From Bog-473 sp036489775 (GTDB taxonomy: Bacteria; Actinomycetota; Acidimicrobiia; Acidimicrobiales; RAAP-2): a stretch of DNA of 64,000 nucleotides. The notes under the pieces were generated by a model. It was not told the origin of the DNA, did not search any database, and saw only the letters and a list, made by a program, of their open reading frames with translations. The stretch covers positions 15,540-79,539 of the forward strand of contig DASXFC010000012.1 of assembly GCA_036489775.1 (NCBI GenBank), written 5' to 3'. The stretch's first letter is position 1. Each line of letters begins with the position of its first letter. Shown piece after piece: positions 7,616 to 17,258 of the stretch. The translations under genes were made by a program, and so were the position numbers.

Positions 7616-9424
7616 ATGAGCGCCATCGACACCCTCGGCCAGCCCGGCGTGCGCACCCCGCTACGACGGTTCCTCTTCGACCACACGGTCACCGAGTATC
7701 CGCGTGGACGGCGACGGGCCGCCTACCTGGCCCTGATCGTCCTCTCCACCATCGTCCTTTACTACGTGTACTACACGCAGACCGGGGTGACGCCGAACCT
7801 GCTGGCCGGGTTCCACATGAGCTTCTCCTTCTACATCGGCATCATCATCGTCTCGAACCTGCTCGGCGCCTTCGCGTCGCTCCCGGCCAGTCAGACAGAC
7901 CACCTAGGCCGGACCAACGTCGTGATCTACGGCCTCTTGATTGTGGGACTCCTTACCGCAATCGGGATCCCGCTCACCGACAATGCATGGTCTTACGGCG
8001 TCGTGACGTCACTTATCGGCATCGTCGAAGGCGCCATTCTGGTGGCCACCCCGGCCCTGTTGCGTGACTTCAGCCCACAGCTCGGGCGCGCCACGGCCAT
8101 GGGCTTCTGGACCATGGGGCCGGTGGCGGGCAGCCTCATCACGTCGCTCGTCGCGCTCCACACGCTTGACCATTTCGGCCAGACACACTGGAAGAGCCAG
8201 TTCGTCATTTCCGGGTGCGCCGCGCTCGCGGTCTTTGTGCTCTCGCTGTTCTTTCTCAAGGATCTTTCGCTGCAACTGCGCAAGCAGCTGATGGTCTCTG
8301 CTCGCGACCAGGCCCTGGTCGAAGCACGGGCACGCGGCCTGACCGATCGTTCTCTGCTGGAGGCAACCGAGAAGCCGTGGCGCCAGATTTTACAGGCGGA
8401 CCTTGTGCTCGCCTCGATCGGCATCGCCACCTTTCTCCTCGTCTACTACGCCGCCGCCAGCCTCTTCACCATCTATTACCCCGTCATCTTCAAGAATCCC
8501 AATGGCACCAACTTCTCGGTCACCCAGGCCAACGGACTCAACACCTGGTTCTGGGGGGCGGACATGGTGGCGCTCATTGTGGTCGGCCTTTTCTCGGACT
8601 GGATACGGGTGCGCAAGCCTCTGATGCTCCTGGGTGCCGCCTTGTCGCTGGCCATGCTGATCGTCTTCTTGGGCGACGCCACCCATGCCCACACCGGTTA
8701 CTACACGCTGGCCATCGAAGCCTCCGTCCTGGCCGTCGGCCTCTCCCTTGTCTTCGGCCCCTGGATGGCTGCTTTTACCGAGAGCGTCGAGGCCAAGAAC
8801 CCGGCCCTCGTGGGCACGGGACTGGCCTTATGGGGATGGATCCTGCGTCTGGTCGTTGGCATTTCCTTCATTTTCCTCCCCCTGGTGATCACCAGCGTGA
8901 ATCCAATTGTCGACAACCTCCCCGTCGCCGACGCGGTGGTCCATGGCGTCTCGATCCAGAACTTCGTTGCCGAGCACCCGAAGACCATCGATTTCGCTCA
9001 GACCCACCAGCCACTGCTCAAACTCTTGGCCAAAGACCCGGCTGCCGCGGCGGCGGTCGGCGCCGACCCATCGGATGCCAACATCGCCGCGGCGGTCAAG
9101 GCTTTCGGGGAAAAGGGCCTGTTCGAACTGGCCGCCTACAAGGTCAAGTTGCAGACGTTGGTTGAGCCCTACGAAGCGCAGCTGACGTTCATCGAGGCCC
9201 ACCAGGCTGCGCTCACGAGCCTCCAGAAGGGAACAGCTGAGGCTCCACATCAGTGGCAGCACTGGTTCTACGTGGACCTGGGCGGCATGGTCGTCTTCAT
9301 CCCCGTCATTTGGCTCATCAAGGGTCGTTGGAGCCCGAAGGCGGCCCGCCGCGATGCTGAGGAGCACGCCGAGCGGGTACGCGAGGAGTTGGCGCGTCTC
9401 GCTGGCGCCGAAGAAGTGAGCTGA
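7616..9424 (+). CDS. Major facilitator superfamily transporter with large late loop
   Basis: This encodes 602 residues with about 12 membrane segments. The first half has the MFS loop pattern SQTDHLGRTNVV (a D-x-x-G-R motif A variant) and the second half has GLFSDWIRVRKP, the matching loop of the C-terminal bundle. A soluble insert of roughly 150 residues lies between the last two helices (about residues 430-575), and a charged coiled tail follows. This is longer than the usual 400-450 residues. The substrate is unknown; related actinobacterial proteins are annotated only as MFS transporters. It probably shares transcription with the TPR lipoprotein upstream. Confidence 0.85.
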   Translation: MSAIDTLGQPGVRTPLRRFLFDHTVTEYPRGRRRAAYLALIVLSTIVLYYVYYTQTGVTPNLLAGFHMSFSFYIGIIIVSNLLGAFASLPASQTDHLGRTNVVIYGLLIVGLLTAIGIPLTDNAWSYGVVTSLIGIVEGAILVATPALLRDFSPQLGRATAMGFWTMGPVAGSLITSLVALHTLDHFGQTHWKSQFVISGCAALAVFVLSLFFLKDLSLQLRKQLMVSARDQALVEARARGLTDRSLLEATEKPWRQILQADLVLASIGIATFLLVYYAAASLFTIYYPVIFKNPNGTNFSVTQANGLNTWFWGADMVALIVVGLFSDWIRVRKPLMLLGAALSLAMLIVFLGDATHAHTGYYTLAIEASVLAVGLSLVFGPWMAAFTESVEAKNPALVGTGLALWGWILRLVVGISFIFLPLVITSVNPIVDNLPVADAVVHGVSIQNFVAEHPKTIDFAQTHQPLLKLLAKDPAAAAAVGADPSDANIAAAVKAFGEKGLFELAAYKVKLQTLVEPYEAQLTFIEAHQAALTSLQKGTAEAPHQWQHWFYVDLGGMVVFIPVIWLIKGRWSPKAARRDAEEHAERVREELARLAGAEEVS

Positions 9425-9466
9425 AGACCGCTCAGAGGGAAGCGTCCACCAGTGTCAGCGAGTGCC

Positions 9467-10582
9467 TCAATTCGGTGGGCCTCCCTTTGCCGGAATCAGG
9501 CCCTCGAGAGAGGCAAGGAATTGCTCGTCCCACTGGTGTGGTGAGCTGAGCGGCCACGGATCAGCCGGCGGGCAGACTCCCTCCAGCGCAGCCTGGACGG
9601 CGTGCACCACTGAGCGGGGATGAGGCGTGCTGGCCAGCGCCCCGCCTTTGGTGATCTCAAGCAGCAGGTTCTCCCGGCCATGTCCGGCCACCGCGTCCAT
9701 GATCACCAGTGGACGGCGAACCACCCTCGCTTCGTGACAGGTCTGTCCGGAGGTGGTCACTACTACATCGGCCGCCGCCATCAAGTCGGGGATGCGGTCG
9801 GTGTAGCCATACGCGACGATCTCACCCTTGGACGTCTGGCGCGCCTGATGGCGGAGTCGTGTCGCCAGGCTGGCGTTAGAACCGGCCACGGCAGCCACTC
9901 CGTACCCTTCGTCAGCCAACTGGCGGGCCACCTCGGCCTGTGCTCCCACCCCCCAACCGCCCGACATCAGCACGATTAGCGGCCGGTCCTCGTCGAGTTC
10001 GAGGGAGGCACGCGCCGCTCGTTGATCGGGAACCGAGAAGAACTGCGGACGCACCGGCGGAACGATTTCGACCACGTCGGCCGTCGGTTCATACTGGCGC
10101 ACGGTGGCAGCTGCCATGGTCGAGCACACCAGATAACGCTCGACGCCGGGATGCATCCAGATCCGATGCGCCGTGGCATCGGTGCACAAGACTGCGGTGC
10201 GCACCTGGGGCGTGTTCTGGTGAATCCGACCCGCCGCGCCGGCGCCGGTGGCGAAGACACCGAGCATCAGCTCGGGCTGGGGAGTGCATTCGCGCAGCGC
10301 CTTGGTGACGCGGCGAGCTGAAGCTCGTTCCATTCGATCGGACAGACGAGAGGCTGTTCGCAGTTGGGAGAAGTGCAGGGCGTCGAAAATCGGCGGACGA
10401 CTCAGGGTGTGGCGGAACACGAATTCGCCGATCCTCCGGCCTGTGCCGCCCAGGTCTGCCATGCAGTCGATCGTCGTCACCTGACTACCGCCACGCTCGA
10501 ATGCCGCCGCACACACTTCGGCGACCGAACTGTGACCCTGTCCGATCGAACCCGACAGTATGAGACTCCTGTGCGTGCTCAT
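9467..10582 (-). CDS. GT28 (MurG/MGDG-synthase-like) glycosyltransferase
   Basis: This encodes 371 residues from the ATG at 10582, which overlaps the upstream stop as ATGA. The N-terminus SGSIGQGHSSVAE matches the glycine-histidine loop of monogalactosyldiacylglycerol synthase/MurG-type enzymes. The second Rossmann half has LMSGGWGVGA and a donor-binding region around TTSGQTCHEARVVRRPLV. Such enzymes move a hexose from a nucleotide sugar to a lipid or undecaprenyl acceptor at the inner membrane face. In this locus it probably glycosylates a lipid-linked intermediate. It is the last gene of the minus-strand run. Confidence 0.8.
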   Translation of the reverse strand: MSTHRSLILSGSIGQGHSSVAEVCAAAFERGGSQVTTIDCMADLGGTGRRIGEFVFRHTLSRPPIFDALHFSQLRTASRLSDRMERASARRVTKALRECTPQPELMLGVFATGAGAAGRIHQNTPQVRTAVLCTDATAHRIWMHPGVERYLVCSTMAAATVRQYEPTADVVEIVPPVRPQFFSVPDQRAARASLELDEDRPLIVLMSGGWGVGAQAEVARQLADEGYGVAAVAGSNASLATRLRHQARQTSKGEIVAYGYTDRIPDLMAAADVVVTTSGQTCHEARVVRRPLVIMDAVAGHGRENLLLEITKGGALASTPHPRSVVHAVQAALEGVCPPADPWPLSSPHQWDEQFLASLEGLIPAKGGPPN

Positions 10583-11406
10583 GAGGCTCGGGCTGCTGCT
10601 GTCCTGCCGCTGTCGGGTCTGGGTGCGGACATGGATGGTGCGGTCGCCCCCGGACCGACTGCGGGGGCCAGCAGATCGCTCAAGGTCACGGGTTCGAGGC
10701 CGCGGGCATCGAGCAAGTCGCGCAAACCTTCCAACACCTGATGGGTGACCGCGGCGGTCCCCGGCGGGCATGAGACGTCATTGTCATGCAGCAACACGAT
10801 GGCGCCGGGAGTCAGGCCGGCCTCCAGACGCCTCCGAACCGAGTCCGGATAGGGGTCGGCGAACTCCTTGCCCCACACGCTCCACAGGATCAAGTCGAGT
10901 TTCTGGCGCCGCACCTCTCGGAGCGTCGTTGCCGTGATGTGTCCATAGGTCGGTCGGTAATAGCGAGGCGACGGGCCGAGCACGGCGCGGTGCAGCTCCA
11001 CGGCACGCCGGAGATCGGTCCGGAGCTGCGCCGGGCCAGTCAACAGCGCTGAGGTATGCGCGAAGCCATGGGTCGCCACCTCGTGACCGGCCGCTTCGAT
11101 CTCCTTCACGATGTCGGGGTGACGGGAGAGCTGTTCGCCCAGAACGAAGAACGTGGCAGGCATCGCGAAGCGATCGAGCAGCCGCAGCGTCGTCCTCGTT
11201 TCCTCCGACGGACCATCGTCGAAGGTGATCGCCACCTGCGATTGCCCACTCGAGCCTCGCCAGCGGCACCATGTCCCCAACGACGCAGGCGGGCGCCCCA
11301 GGAAGGTCGGCAAAATGAGGGTGGCCGGCGCAAAGTGAGCCAGAGCGGCTGCCCCCGCCGCGACCCCCGCGGTGACGGCGCCACGGGGCGCCCGCGCCGA
11401 CGTCAT
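10579..11406 (-). CDS. Polysaccharide deacetylase (NodB/CE4 family)
   Basis: This encodes 275 residues from the ATG at 11406, preceded by AGGGGAG; an ATG 20 codons earlier has no good ribosome site. A hydrophobic segment near residues 10-35 suggests a membrane anchor or signal. The CE4 motifs are clear: TFDDGP (the catalytic base Asp and a metal Asp) and HGFAH (the metal-binding H-x3-H), followed by YYRPTYG and a late LLHDND. The enzyme probably removes N- or O-acetyl groups from the exported glycan or from peptidoglycan. It is coupled to the following GT28 gene and preceded by a SigF/SigB-like promoter. Confidence 0.88.
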   Translation of the reverse strand: MTSARAPRGAVTAGVAAGAAALAHFAPATLILPTFLGRPPASLGTWCRWRGSSGQSQVAITFDDGPSEETRTTLRLLDRFAMPATFFVLGEQLSRHPDIVKEIEAAGHEVATHGFAHTSALLTGPAQLRTDLRRAVELHRAVLGPSPRYYRPTYGHITATTLREVRRQKLDLILWSVWGKEFADPYPDSVRRRLEAGLTPGAIVLLHDNDVSCPPGTAAVTHQVLEGLRDLLDARGLEPVTLSDLLAPAVGPGATAPSMSAPRPDSGRTAAARAS

Positions 11407-11716
11407 GGCTACTCCCCTACTCCACTCTTCGTCGGCCGGATCGTCGGGGCCGCTGACCGAGGTCACTCAGGACGTCATCTTCATGGCGCGTGGTCGTCAG
11501 AACCCTCCTGCTCGGTGACCCTTCCTGGTTCAGGAGTACCCGTGACCAGCGGATCGGCAAACACGGACCTTCCAAGCAGAGGACAAGGACCGGGTCGATG
11601 TCAGCCCCGAGCGGCCAACGTCCTCTCATTCGCTCACGTGGGCCGGACGTCCACCTCGGTCAGGTCTCGAGATGTCTGGTGGACCTCTTTTCCCCTGCGA
11701 GCAGCGCTCGCCGGGC
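11407..11716. other. Intergenic gap inside the exopolysaccharide locus
   Basis: This 310-base gap splits the otherwise tightly packed run. It holds a minus-strand SigF/SigB-like promoter (11536-11562). Near 11690-11715 there is a small inverted repeat GCGAG/CTCGC that might end the upstream operon, but it has no T-run. No gene was supported. Confidence 0.5.
11536..11562 (-). promoter_or_regulatory. SigF/SigB-like promoter of the deacetylase-GT28 pair
   Basis: On the minus strand GTTT (11562-11559) is followed after exactly 17 bases by GGGTAC (11541-11536). GTTT-N15-17-GGGTA(T/C) is the known consensus of the actinobacterial general-stress sigma factors SigF/SigB. The start codon lies about 130 bases downstream. 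Confidence 0.6.
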
Positions 11717-12973
11717 TCACTTGCTCGGCGCCAACGATGGTGCACAGGGAGACAGCCAGTCGGTGTCCAGCAGGATCCTCCCCAGCGCGGTCCAGGCGTC
11801 GCCGTAGTAGGTGTGGAAGCGCTGGGATTGCTGATCCGCCCGGTCGAGCAGGTCCGACGAGGCCCGTTGAGCTCCGGCCGCACTGGCCGCGGCGGCCGCG
11901 GCCACCAGGCCGAGGGGATTCACGTCGTGCCCCGCATCCCCGCCGGCGAGGCTGTACGAAATGTGAGCACCTTCACCAGCGGAGTGCTTGAGCAAGGGCC
12001 AATCGGCTGCGGCCACGGCGCGCTCCGGTCCACTGCACCCGGCGGCGAACCAGACCGGGACCCGCTGGGCATCGAGTCCGTACTGCGGCGTGCCCGTTCC
12101 CGACGGGCTACCGATCGGCTGCACCGCGCCATTCGACTCGAGGTCCACCCAGTTGGACGGGAGGCGGGCCGGCGTCTTGCCAGTAAACGAAGTAAGGAGC
12201 GCGGTCGAGTCCGCTGCCAGCTGGCCCCAGGTAGCGACGCCGGTGACACCCTCGAGTGCACCCATCGCCTCGGGAGACAGGTAGCTGGGGTCAGCCACGG
12301 CGGGGCTGCCACGGCCCCATGGCCCGGCCACGAGCTCGACCTGGCCATCGACACTGACCGTCTCGTTCGTCAGGATGGCATTGGCGATCCGCAGCCCTTG
12401 GGTCAGATCGTCTGGGTCGTTAAAGCGCCGGCTGGCCAGAACCAGGGCCCAGGCTGTAGCGAGGTCGGCATCAGCCGCCGGTTGGTCGTCGACCACCTTT
12501 CCTCCGCTCCAGTGGTAGGCGAACAGCCCGTCGGGGAGCTGCAGGTTCTGCTGGTCCCACTGCCAAGCCGACGCGAACTTGCTCTGCTGCCCGGTGGCAG
12601 CCGCCAGCAGCATGGCGTACCCCTGCCCCTCACTCACGGTGTCTCCCCCTTGATCCGTCCGGACCACCCGACCGTTCGGGGCCTCGTACCGGTCGAGAAA
12701 TGCCAGGGCATCGGCGCGCGCTCGAGCACTCAGGCTGAGGGTTGCCGTCGTCACTTGTGGCCTCGACGCGGTCCTCGAGCGTGTTCCCTCAATGGAGAGA
12801 ATGGAGATTCCAACCGCCATGACGAGCACCGAAAGGGCGGTTATCGCCACGCGACGTGCCACGCCGCGGCGTGGTCCGAACTGCATGGGCGGGTCCTGGT
12901 CTTCGCGCCATTGACGGAAGAACTCGTGTTCGTGTTCAGGCTCGAACTCGTGCTCGAGGGGTAGGCGGCTCAT
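11717..12973 (-). CDS. Glycoside hydrolase family 8 (BcsZ-like endoglucanase)
   Basis: This encodes 418 residues from the ATG at 12973, overlapping the upstream stop as ATGA. A cytoplasmic acidic N-tail (residues 1-30) is followed by one membrane segment (about 40-62), so the catalytic part is probably outside and anchored. The GH8 hallmarks are present: SEGQGYAMLLA, with the general-acid Glu, and AADADLATAWAL, with the Asp of the family's conserved A-[ST]-D-[AG]-D segment. GH8 enzymes cut beta-1,4-glucans, and bacterial cellulose loci almost always carry one for export or editing. Position after a cellulose-synthase-like gene fits that role. Confidence 0.85.
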   Translation of the reverse strand: MSRLPLEHEFEPEHEHEFFRQWREDQDPPMQFGPRRGVARRVAITALSVLVMAVGISILSIEGTRSRTASRPQVTTATLSLSARARADALAFLDRYEAPNGRVVRTDQGGDTVSEGQGYAMLLAAATGQQSKFASAWQWDQQNLQLPDGLFAYHWSGGKVVDDQPAADADLATAWALVLASRRFNDPDDLTQGLRIANAILTNETVSVDGQVELVAGPWGRGSPAVADPSYLSPEAMGALEGVTGVATWGQLAADSTALLTSFTGKTPARLPSNWVDLESNGAVQPIGSPSGTGTPQYGLDAQRVPVWFAAGCSGPERAVAAADWPLLKHSAGEGAHISYSLAGGDAGHDVNPLGLVAAAAAASAAGAQRASSDLLDRADQQSQRFHTYYGDAWTALGRILLDTDWLSPCAPSLAPSK

Positions 12974-14547
12974 GCGACCAATTCCTCCGGTCGTGCGGTG
13001 TCGGCAGGGCGAGCGACCCCCAACGCTGTTCGCTGCCGACCGACGATCGCCGGCCAGGTCCCGACCGCGAGCACCGAGAAATGGAGCAGGGCGAAAGCGA
13101 CGTTGTTGAGCGTGGCGGCCGTGAAGCTGCGGTCAAGGCCGTACCCCATTGCGGACAGCAACATGCACATCACAAGCAGTGACGGAATCATCACCTCGGG
13201 TTGCGGCCCGTCGGCTCCCCGCTTGGACGTCACCACGAAGCGACCGGTGCGGCGAATCAACACGGAGAGAGTCGAAAGGACCTGCACAGAGAAGTTGGCA
13301 ATCAGCAATGTGAAGGCATCAAAGGTGTACGCCCCGGCTCCCGCGACCGCCACCGCGGCCAGGCTCAGGCCGAAGTAAGGGGCGAAGTGGACCAGGAACT
13401 GGCTGGCCGTGGCACCGGCCAACGGTTGGGAGCCGAAGAAGATGCGGATGATCGGGAGGGCCATGTACAGCCCGAAGGTCCACCCGGACAGGAAGAACAT
13501 GGAGGAGAGGAGGTACTGTTGGCGGATACGCCAGGGCAGTTCAGCCTTGATCAGTAGCGGGAAGGCAGCGAGGCAGCCACGAGCCCAGCGGCGCTGCTGG
13601 CTGACGTATGAGGCCATGTCCTCGGGCCCCAGGCCCTGCGCCAGCACCTCATTGACGTAGACAGAACGCCAACCGCGTTCGTGCAGCAGTACCGAGAGCT
13701 CGAAGTCCTCCGTCAATGAATTTTCGGGAAAGCCCCCGGCCTCTTCGAGCGCCTCCCGACGGAAGAGGACGTTGGTGCCGCAGCAGAACATGGCGCCCAG
13801 GCCGTCCTTGCCGCGGGCGATGCCACCGAAGAACAGGGACTGTTGTGACCAGGCGGCCGCGGCCAACCTTCCGGCACCCGCGTTGGCGTAATACTGCGGC
13901 GTCTGGACGAAGGCGATGTGCTCGTCCTGCATCCAACCGATAGTGCGTTCGACGAACTCTCGATGGGGTACGTGGTCACAGTCGAAGACGGCCACAAACT
14001 GCGCCCGAGTGCGTCGGAGGGCGTGGTTCAGATTTCCCGCTTTGGCACCGACGTTGCTGTCCCGACGGAAGTAGTGGGCTCCAGACCGGTGCGCCAGCTC
14101 GGCCAGTTCCGGTCGTCCGGCGTCATCGAGGAGATGCACCGACACCCGGGCTCCGCCCAGGGCCACGGCGGCCGCCACGGTGGGCGCCACCACATCGAGG
14201 GGCTCGTTGTACACCGGTATGAGGATGTCGACGGCCGGGGCCGGCCCCGGCCATACGGGTGCCTCGCCCCGGTCGCGCCCATGCCAGCAGGTCCACCAGA
14301 ACCCTGCGGCTTGGATGAGATTGAAGAGCTCGGCGGCCACCAGTAGCCCATAGAGCACGGGGTTATCCACTCGGTCCGGCCGCAGTAACCACTCGAAGTA
14401 CCAGATGGCGAACGCCACATCGAGCGCCAGCAAGGCCCGTAACTTCCTCTGCGTGCCCTGCCACTCCTCGGGCGTTCGCCAAACCGGAGGGCGGTATCGG
14501 GGATCGTCGGGCTGGCACTCGGTAGGCGCCAGGTGGCTCAGTGTCAT
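12970..14547 (-). CDS. Cellulose-synthase-like membrane GT2 glycosyltransferase
   Basis: This encodes 525 residues. The ATG at 14547 is preferred over 14559 because GGGAG lies 5 bases upstream and it forms an ATGA overlap. Two N-terminal membrane helices precede a processive GT2 core with the D, DCDH, TEDFE and QQRRW motifs of cellulose/hyaluronan synthases. At least four helices follow. The PilZ domain that binds cyclic-di-GMP in BcsA is absent, and no BcsB gene lies nearby. The product therefore need not be cellulose; any beta-linked homopolymer is possible. The downstream GH8 gene supports a beta-glucan. Confidence 0.85.
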   Translation of the reverse strand: MTLSHLAPTECQPDDPRYRPPVWRTPEEWQGTQRKLRALLALDVAFAIWYFEWLLRPDRVDNPVLYGLLVAAELFNLIQAAGFWWTCWHGRDRGEAPVWPGPAPAVDILIPVYNEPLDVVAPTVAAAVALGGARVSVHLLDDAGRPELAELAHRSGAHYFRRDSNVGAKAGNLNHALRRTRAQFVAVFDCDHVPHREFVERTIGWMQDEHIAFVQTPQYYANAGAGRLAAAAWSQQSLFFGGIARGKDGLGAMFCCGTNVLFRREALEEAGGFPENSLTEDFELSVLLHERGWRSVYVNEVLAQGLGPEDMASYVSQQRRWARGCLAAFPLLIKAELPWRIRQQYLLSSMFFLSGWTFGLYMALPIIRIFFGSQPLAGATASQFLVHFAPYFGLSLAAVAVAGAGAYTFDAFTLLIANFSVQVLSTLSVLIRRTGRFVVTSKRGADGPQPEVMIPSLLVMCMLLSAMGYGLDRSFTAATLNNVAFALLHFSVLAVGTWPAIVGRQRTALGVARPADTARPEELVA

Positions 14548-17258
14548 CGGAACTCCCATGTTTCGACGTTCGGCAGCTTGCGGTGCTGGATGAGGCGTCC
14601 CTGCGCACGCAACGTGTCGAGGAACGACGACAGCGCGACCTCGTTCGACGCGCCGTTCATGAGCGAGCGACTAGCCACTACGAAGGAGACTCTCCCCTGT
14701 ACGGGCTGGCCCGGGCCCGCCGTCAACGGTTTCAAGACCAAGTGCGGTCCGTAGTACTCGACCACCTGTCGCAGATCGATCGGGTCGTAGTAGACGACAT
14801 CACCCGGACGGGCTTGCGCCTCAATGGTGGCCAACGCGCCGTTGAAGTCGTACGTGCGCGGGTTCGCCCCGTTGTACTGCTGATCGACCAGGCCCACGAG
14901 GAGGGAGCAGACCAGGACGCCGGCGCTCACCCCAACGGCCATCGTCTTGCGAGGTGCGGCGGAGAGCAGCCGGGCGATCAGGACGAAGGCGATCGGTACC
15001 ACCGTCGAGAGGTACCGGATGTCGAAGAGATCGCGCTTGACCAGACCCAAACCGAAGAGAGCCAGTCCTGGGCCGACGACACACAGGACGAGAAATGTCG
15101 TCACCGGACGGTGGCGCCGACCCAGGAGGACAAGCGCGCCCAGCATCCCCAAGGGCCAAAGTGCCCCCAGAAGGGTCATGACCGGATTCGGCTGGTATCC
15201 CCAGACGGCCCAGATCAGATTGGCCAGGGCGGCGTAGACGCCCAGCTGGTTGCCGTGCAGCGCGGTGGCGGTGCCGACGTTCTGCGGACCCCCGAAACCC
15301 TTGCCCGCCGTCTGATTGACCATGAACTGCTGATAGGCGAAGGGCAGGAGCGGGGCCACTAACACGGCGATGACCAGCGCGGTGATGGCCCAGGCCATCA
15401 CCAGCTCCCGTACCGGCCGTCCTCGCCGGTGCCTGGTGTAAATCACATAGAGAAAGGCGAACTGCTGCACCACCACCTGGAAAGCGCCGAAGTACTGCGT
15501 CCACACCAGGGCGGCGCTGGAGAGGGCGTAGATCACCCACAGGCCTCGACCACCACCACGGAGGATCCGGAGTTGCGCCCACAGCGCGATAACACCGAAG
15601 AGCATGAGCAACGCATACATGCGCGCTTCTTGGGAGTACCACACCATGATCGGCGCCACCGATCCCGCCAGGGCGGCCAGGGTGCCGGTGCGCCGGTCAT
15701 AGGCCTCCCGGCCCAGCACATACATCATTGGGATGACGAGCGAGCCAGCGACGATAGAAGGGATCCGCACCGCCAACGGGCCGGATCCGATCACGCGGAT
15801 GGTGACCCATAGCATTGAAAAGTAGAGGGGTGGGTGGACGTCCGCGGTGCGCAGCGTGTCGATCATCCCCCCGAAGGGAAGGCGCGCCTCGAAGACGCTG
15901 GTGGCCTCGTCGAGCCAGAGACCGCGCGGAATGATGAAGCGTTCCACCACGCCGAGCGTGGTGGCCACCGCGACGACCACGATGGCCGGTTGTCGCAACG
16001 TCGTACGCAGACGGGCCAGGCGGGACCCGAAGGCGGTGAGACGTGCCACTTCCGCTGTCGTCAAACCCGCTGTGAGACCGGTGACAGCGCCCACTGTGGA
16101 GAAGGCGACCGAGCGAGCATCGTGGCCGAAGGCCAGAATCAGCGCAGCCTGCGTGGCGATGGCGCAGAGGATGAGCACCAACGAAGACCTGCCCGCACCA
16201 ATGGCACACCGGTGGGCCACCAGCACGCGGACGATGCCGAGTAGCGACATAGCCGCCATGTAAGGCACCAGCACGGATCCCGCCGCCTCATAACGCGACC
16301 CGAAGAGAGCTGCCACGAGTGGGCCCGGCATCACCGCAGTGATCCCGACTGCCGCGGCGCCAATGAGAATGGTCAGCCAGATCGCCGGCAGCACACCACC
16401 GCGACCGTTCCCCGACCGTGGCAGCAGCACCAAGGGAACCGTCATGGTGGCGAAGGCAGCGAGGCCGCCAAGGGTGGACAGCACCGCGAACAACCCGGCC
16501 TGGCCCGGTGACAGCACCCGGTTGGCGATGAGGAGGTCCTGGTTCTGCACCACGACGAGGGCCAGGAATGAGAGAGCGGCCCACCGGGCGGTCCGTCCCA
16601 GCGACGGGCGTAGCGTCGGCTCGACAGCTCCGGCACCACCAGCGTCGCTGGTCGCTTTGCCCAGGTGTCGCGGCAACCAATGGCGCCGGGCGATCTCCAG
16701 GGCGCCGTAGCCACCGATCGCGACGGCCAACGCCCCGCCGGCCGCTCCGATGGTCAGGGTGAGGAAAAGCCCGAGCAGCAGTCGGACGGCCGGCTCCACC
16801 AGGAAGCTGCCTACTAGTTGCGCCCGCCGGTTCCATGCGTACAGGCGCCCCCGCTCGAGGGCGAGCGTTCCGAGCGCGGGACATGAGAGCCCCAGGACGA
16901 CGACCATGGCGATGGGCAACCGCATGGCGGGTCCCAGCCAGGGCGCAGCGACCGCCAGGGCAAGGCCGAGGGTGGCCCCCCCTCGCAGGAGCAACGGACG
17001 GGCCCGGCCCGCCCAACTTGGGTGCAGGGCAATGGCGGCACTGATGGCGGAGCCAGGCATGCTCAGCACCAGGTACAACGCCAGGAACGATGCCAGCTGT
17101 GCAAAGGCGCCTGGGGCGAGCAGGCGGGCCACGACCAGGGAGAACAGCATGTTGCCGACACCGGCGGCGATCTGACCACTGGCGACGAACACCTGATCGC
17201 GGGCGGCTTCCGAGGGGGCGGGGACTCGGGCTCGGAGCCTCTCGGCGACGACGGTCAT
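14544..17258 (-). CDS. Flippase-like domain fused to GT39-type membrane glycosyltransferase
   Basis: This encodes 904 residues. Residues 1 to about 425 form 12 or so hydrophobic helices resembling polysaccharide flippases of the MATE/Wzx superfamily. Residues about 440-900 begin with GLWLDEATS, continue with ADVHPPLYFSML and WYSQEARMYAL, and fit GT39/PMT-like transferases, which use polyprenyl-phosphate sugars on the outer face; the Asp-Glu pair after WL is the usual catalytic site. The two functions normally sit in separate genes. It overlaps both neighbours by ATGA. A model is flipping and outside glycosylation by one polypeptide, with its donor supplied by the GT2 at 19544-20287. Confidence 0.82.
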   Translation of the reverse strand: MTVVAERLRARVPAPSEAARDQVFVASGQIAAGVGNMLFSLVVARLLAPGAFAQLASFLALYLVLSMPGSAISAAIALHPSWAGRARPLLLRGGATLGLALAVAAPWLGPAMRLPIAMVVVLGLSCPALGTLALERGRLYAWNRRAQLVGSFLVEPAVRLLLGLFLTLTIGAAGGALAVAIGGYGALEIARRHWLPRHLGKATSDAGGAGAVEPTLRPSLGRTARWAALSFLALVVVQNQDLLIANRVLSPGQAGLFAVLSTLGGLAAFATMTVPLVLLPRSGNGRGGVLPAIWLTILIGAAAVGITAVMPGPLVAALFGSRYEAAGSVLVPYMAAMSLLGIVRVLVAHRCAIGAGRSSLVLILCAIATQAALILAFGHDARSVAFSTVGAVTGLTAGLTTAEVARLTAFGSRLARLRTTLRQPAIVVVAVATTLGVVERFIIPRGLWLDEATSVFEARLPFGGMIDTLRTADVHPPLYFSMLWVTIRVIGSGPLAVRIPSIVAGSLVIPMMYVLGREAYDRRTGTLAALAGSVAPIMVWYSQEARMYALLMLFGVIALWAQLRILRGGGRGLWVIYALSSAALVWTQYFGAFQVVVQQFAFLYVIYTRHRRGRPVRELVMAWAITALVIAVLVAPLLPFAYQQFMVNQTAGKGFGGPQNVGTATALHGNQLGVYAALANLIWAVWGYQPNPVMTLLGALWPLGMLGALVLLGRRHRPVTTFLVLCVVGPGLALFGLGLVKRDLFDIRYLSTVVPIAFVLIARLLSAAPRKTMAVGVSAGVLVCSLLVGLVDQQYNGANPRTYDFNGALATIEAQARPGDVVYYDPIDLRQVVEYYGPHLVLKPLTAGPGQPVQGRVSFVVASRSLMNGASNEVALSSFLDTLRAQGRLIQHRKLPNVETWEFR

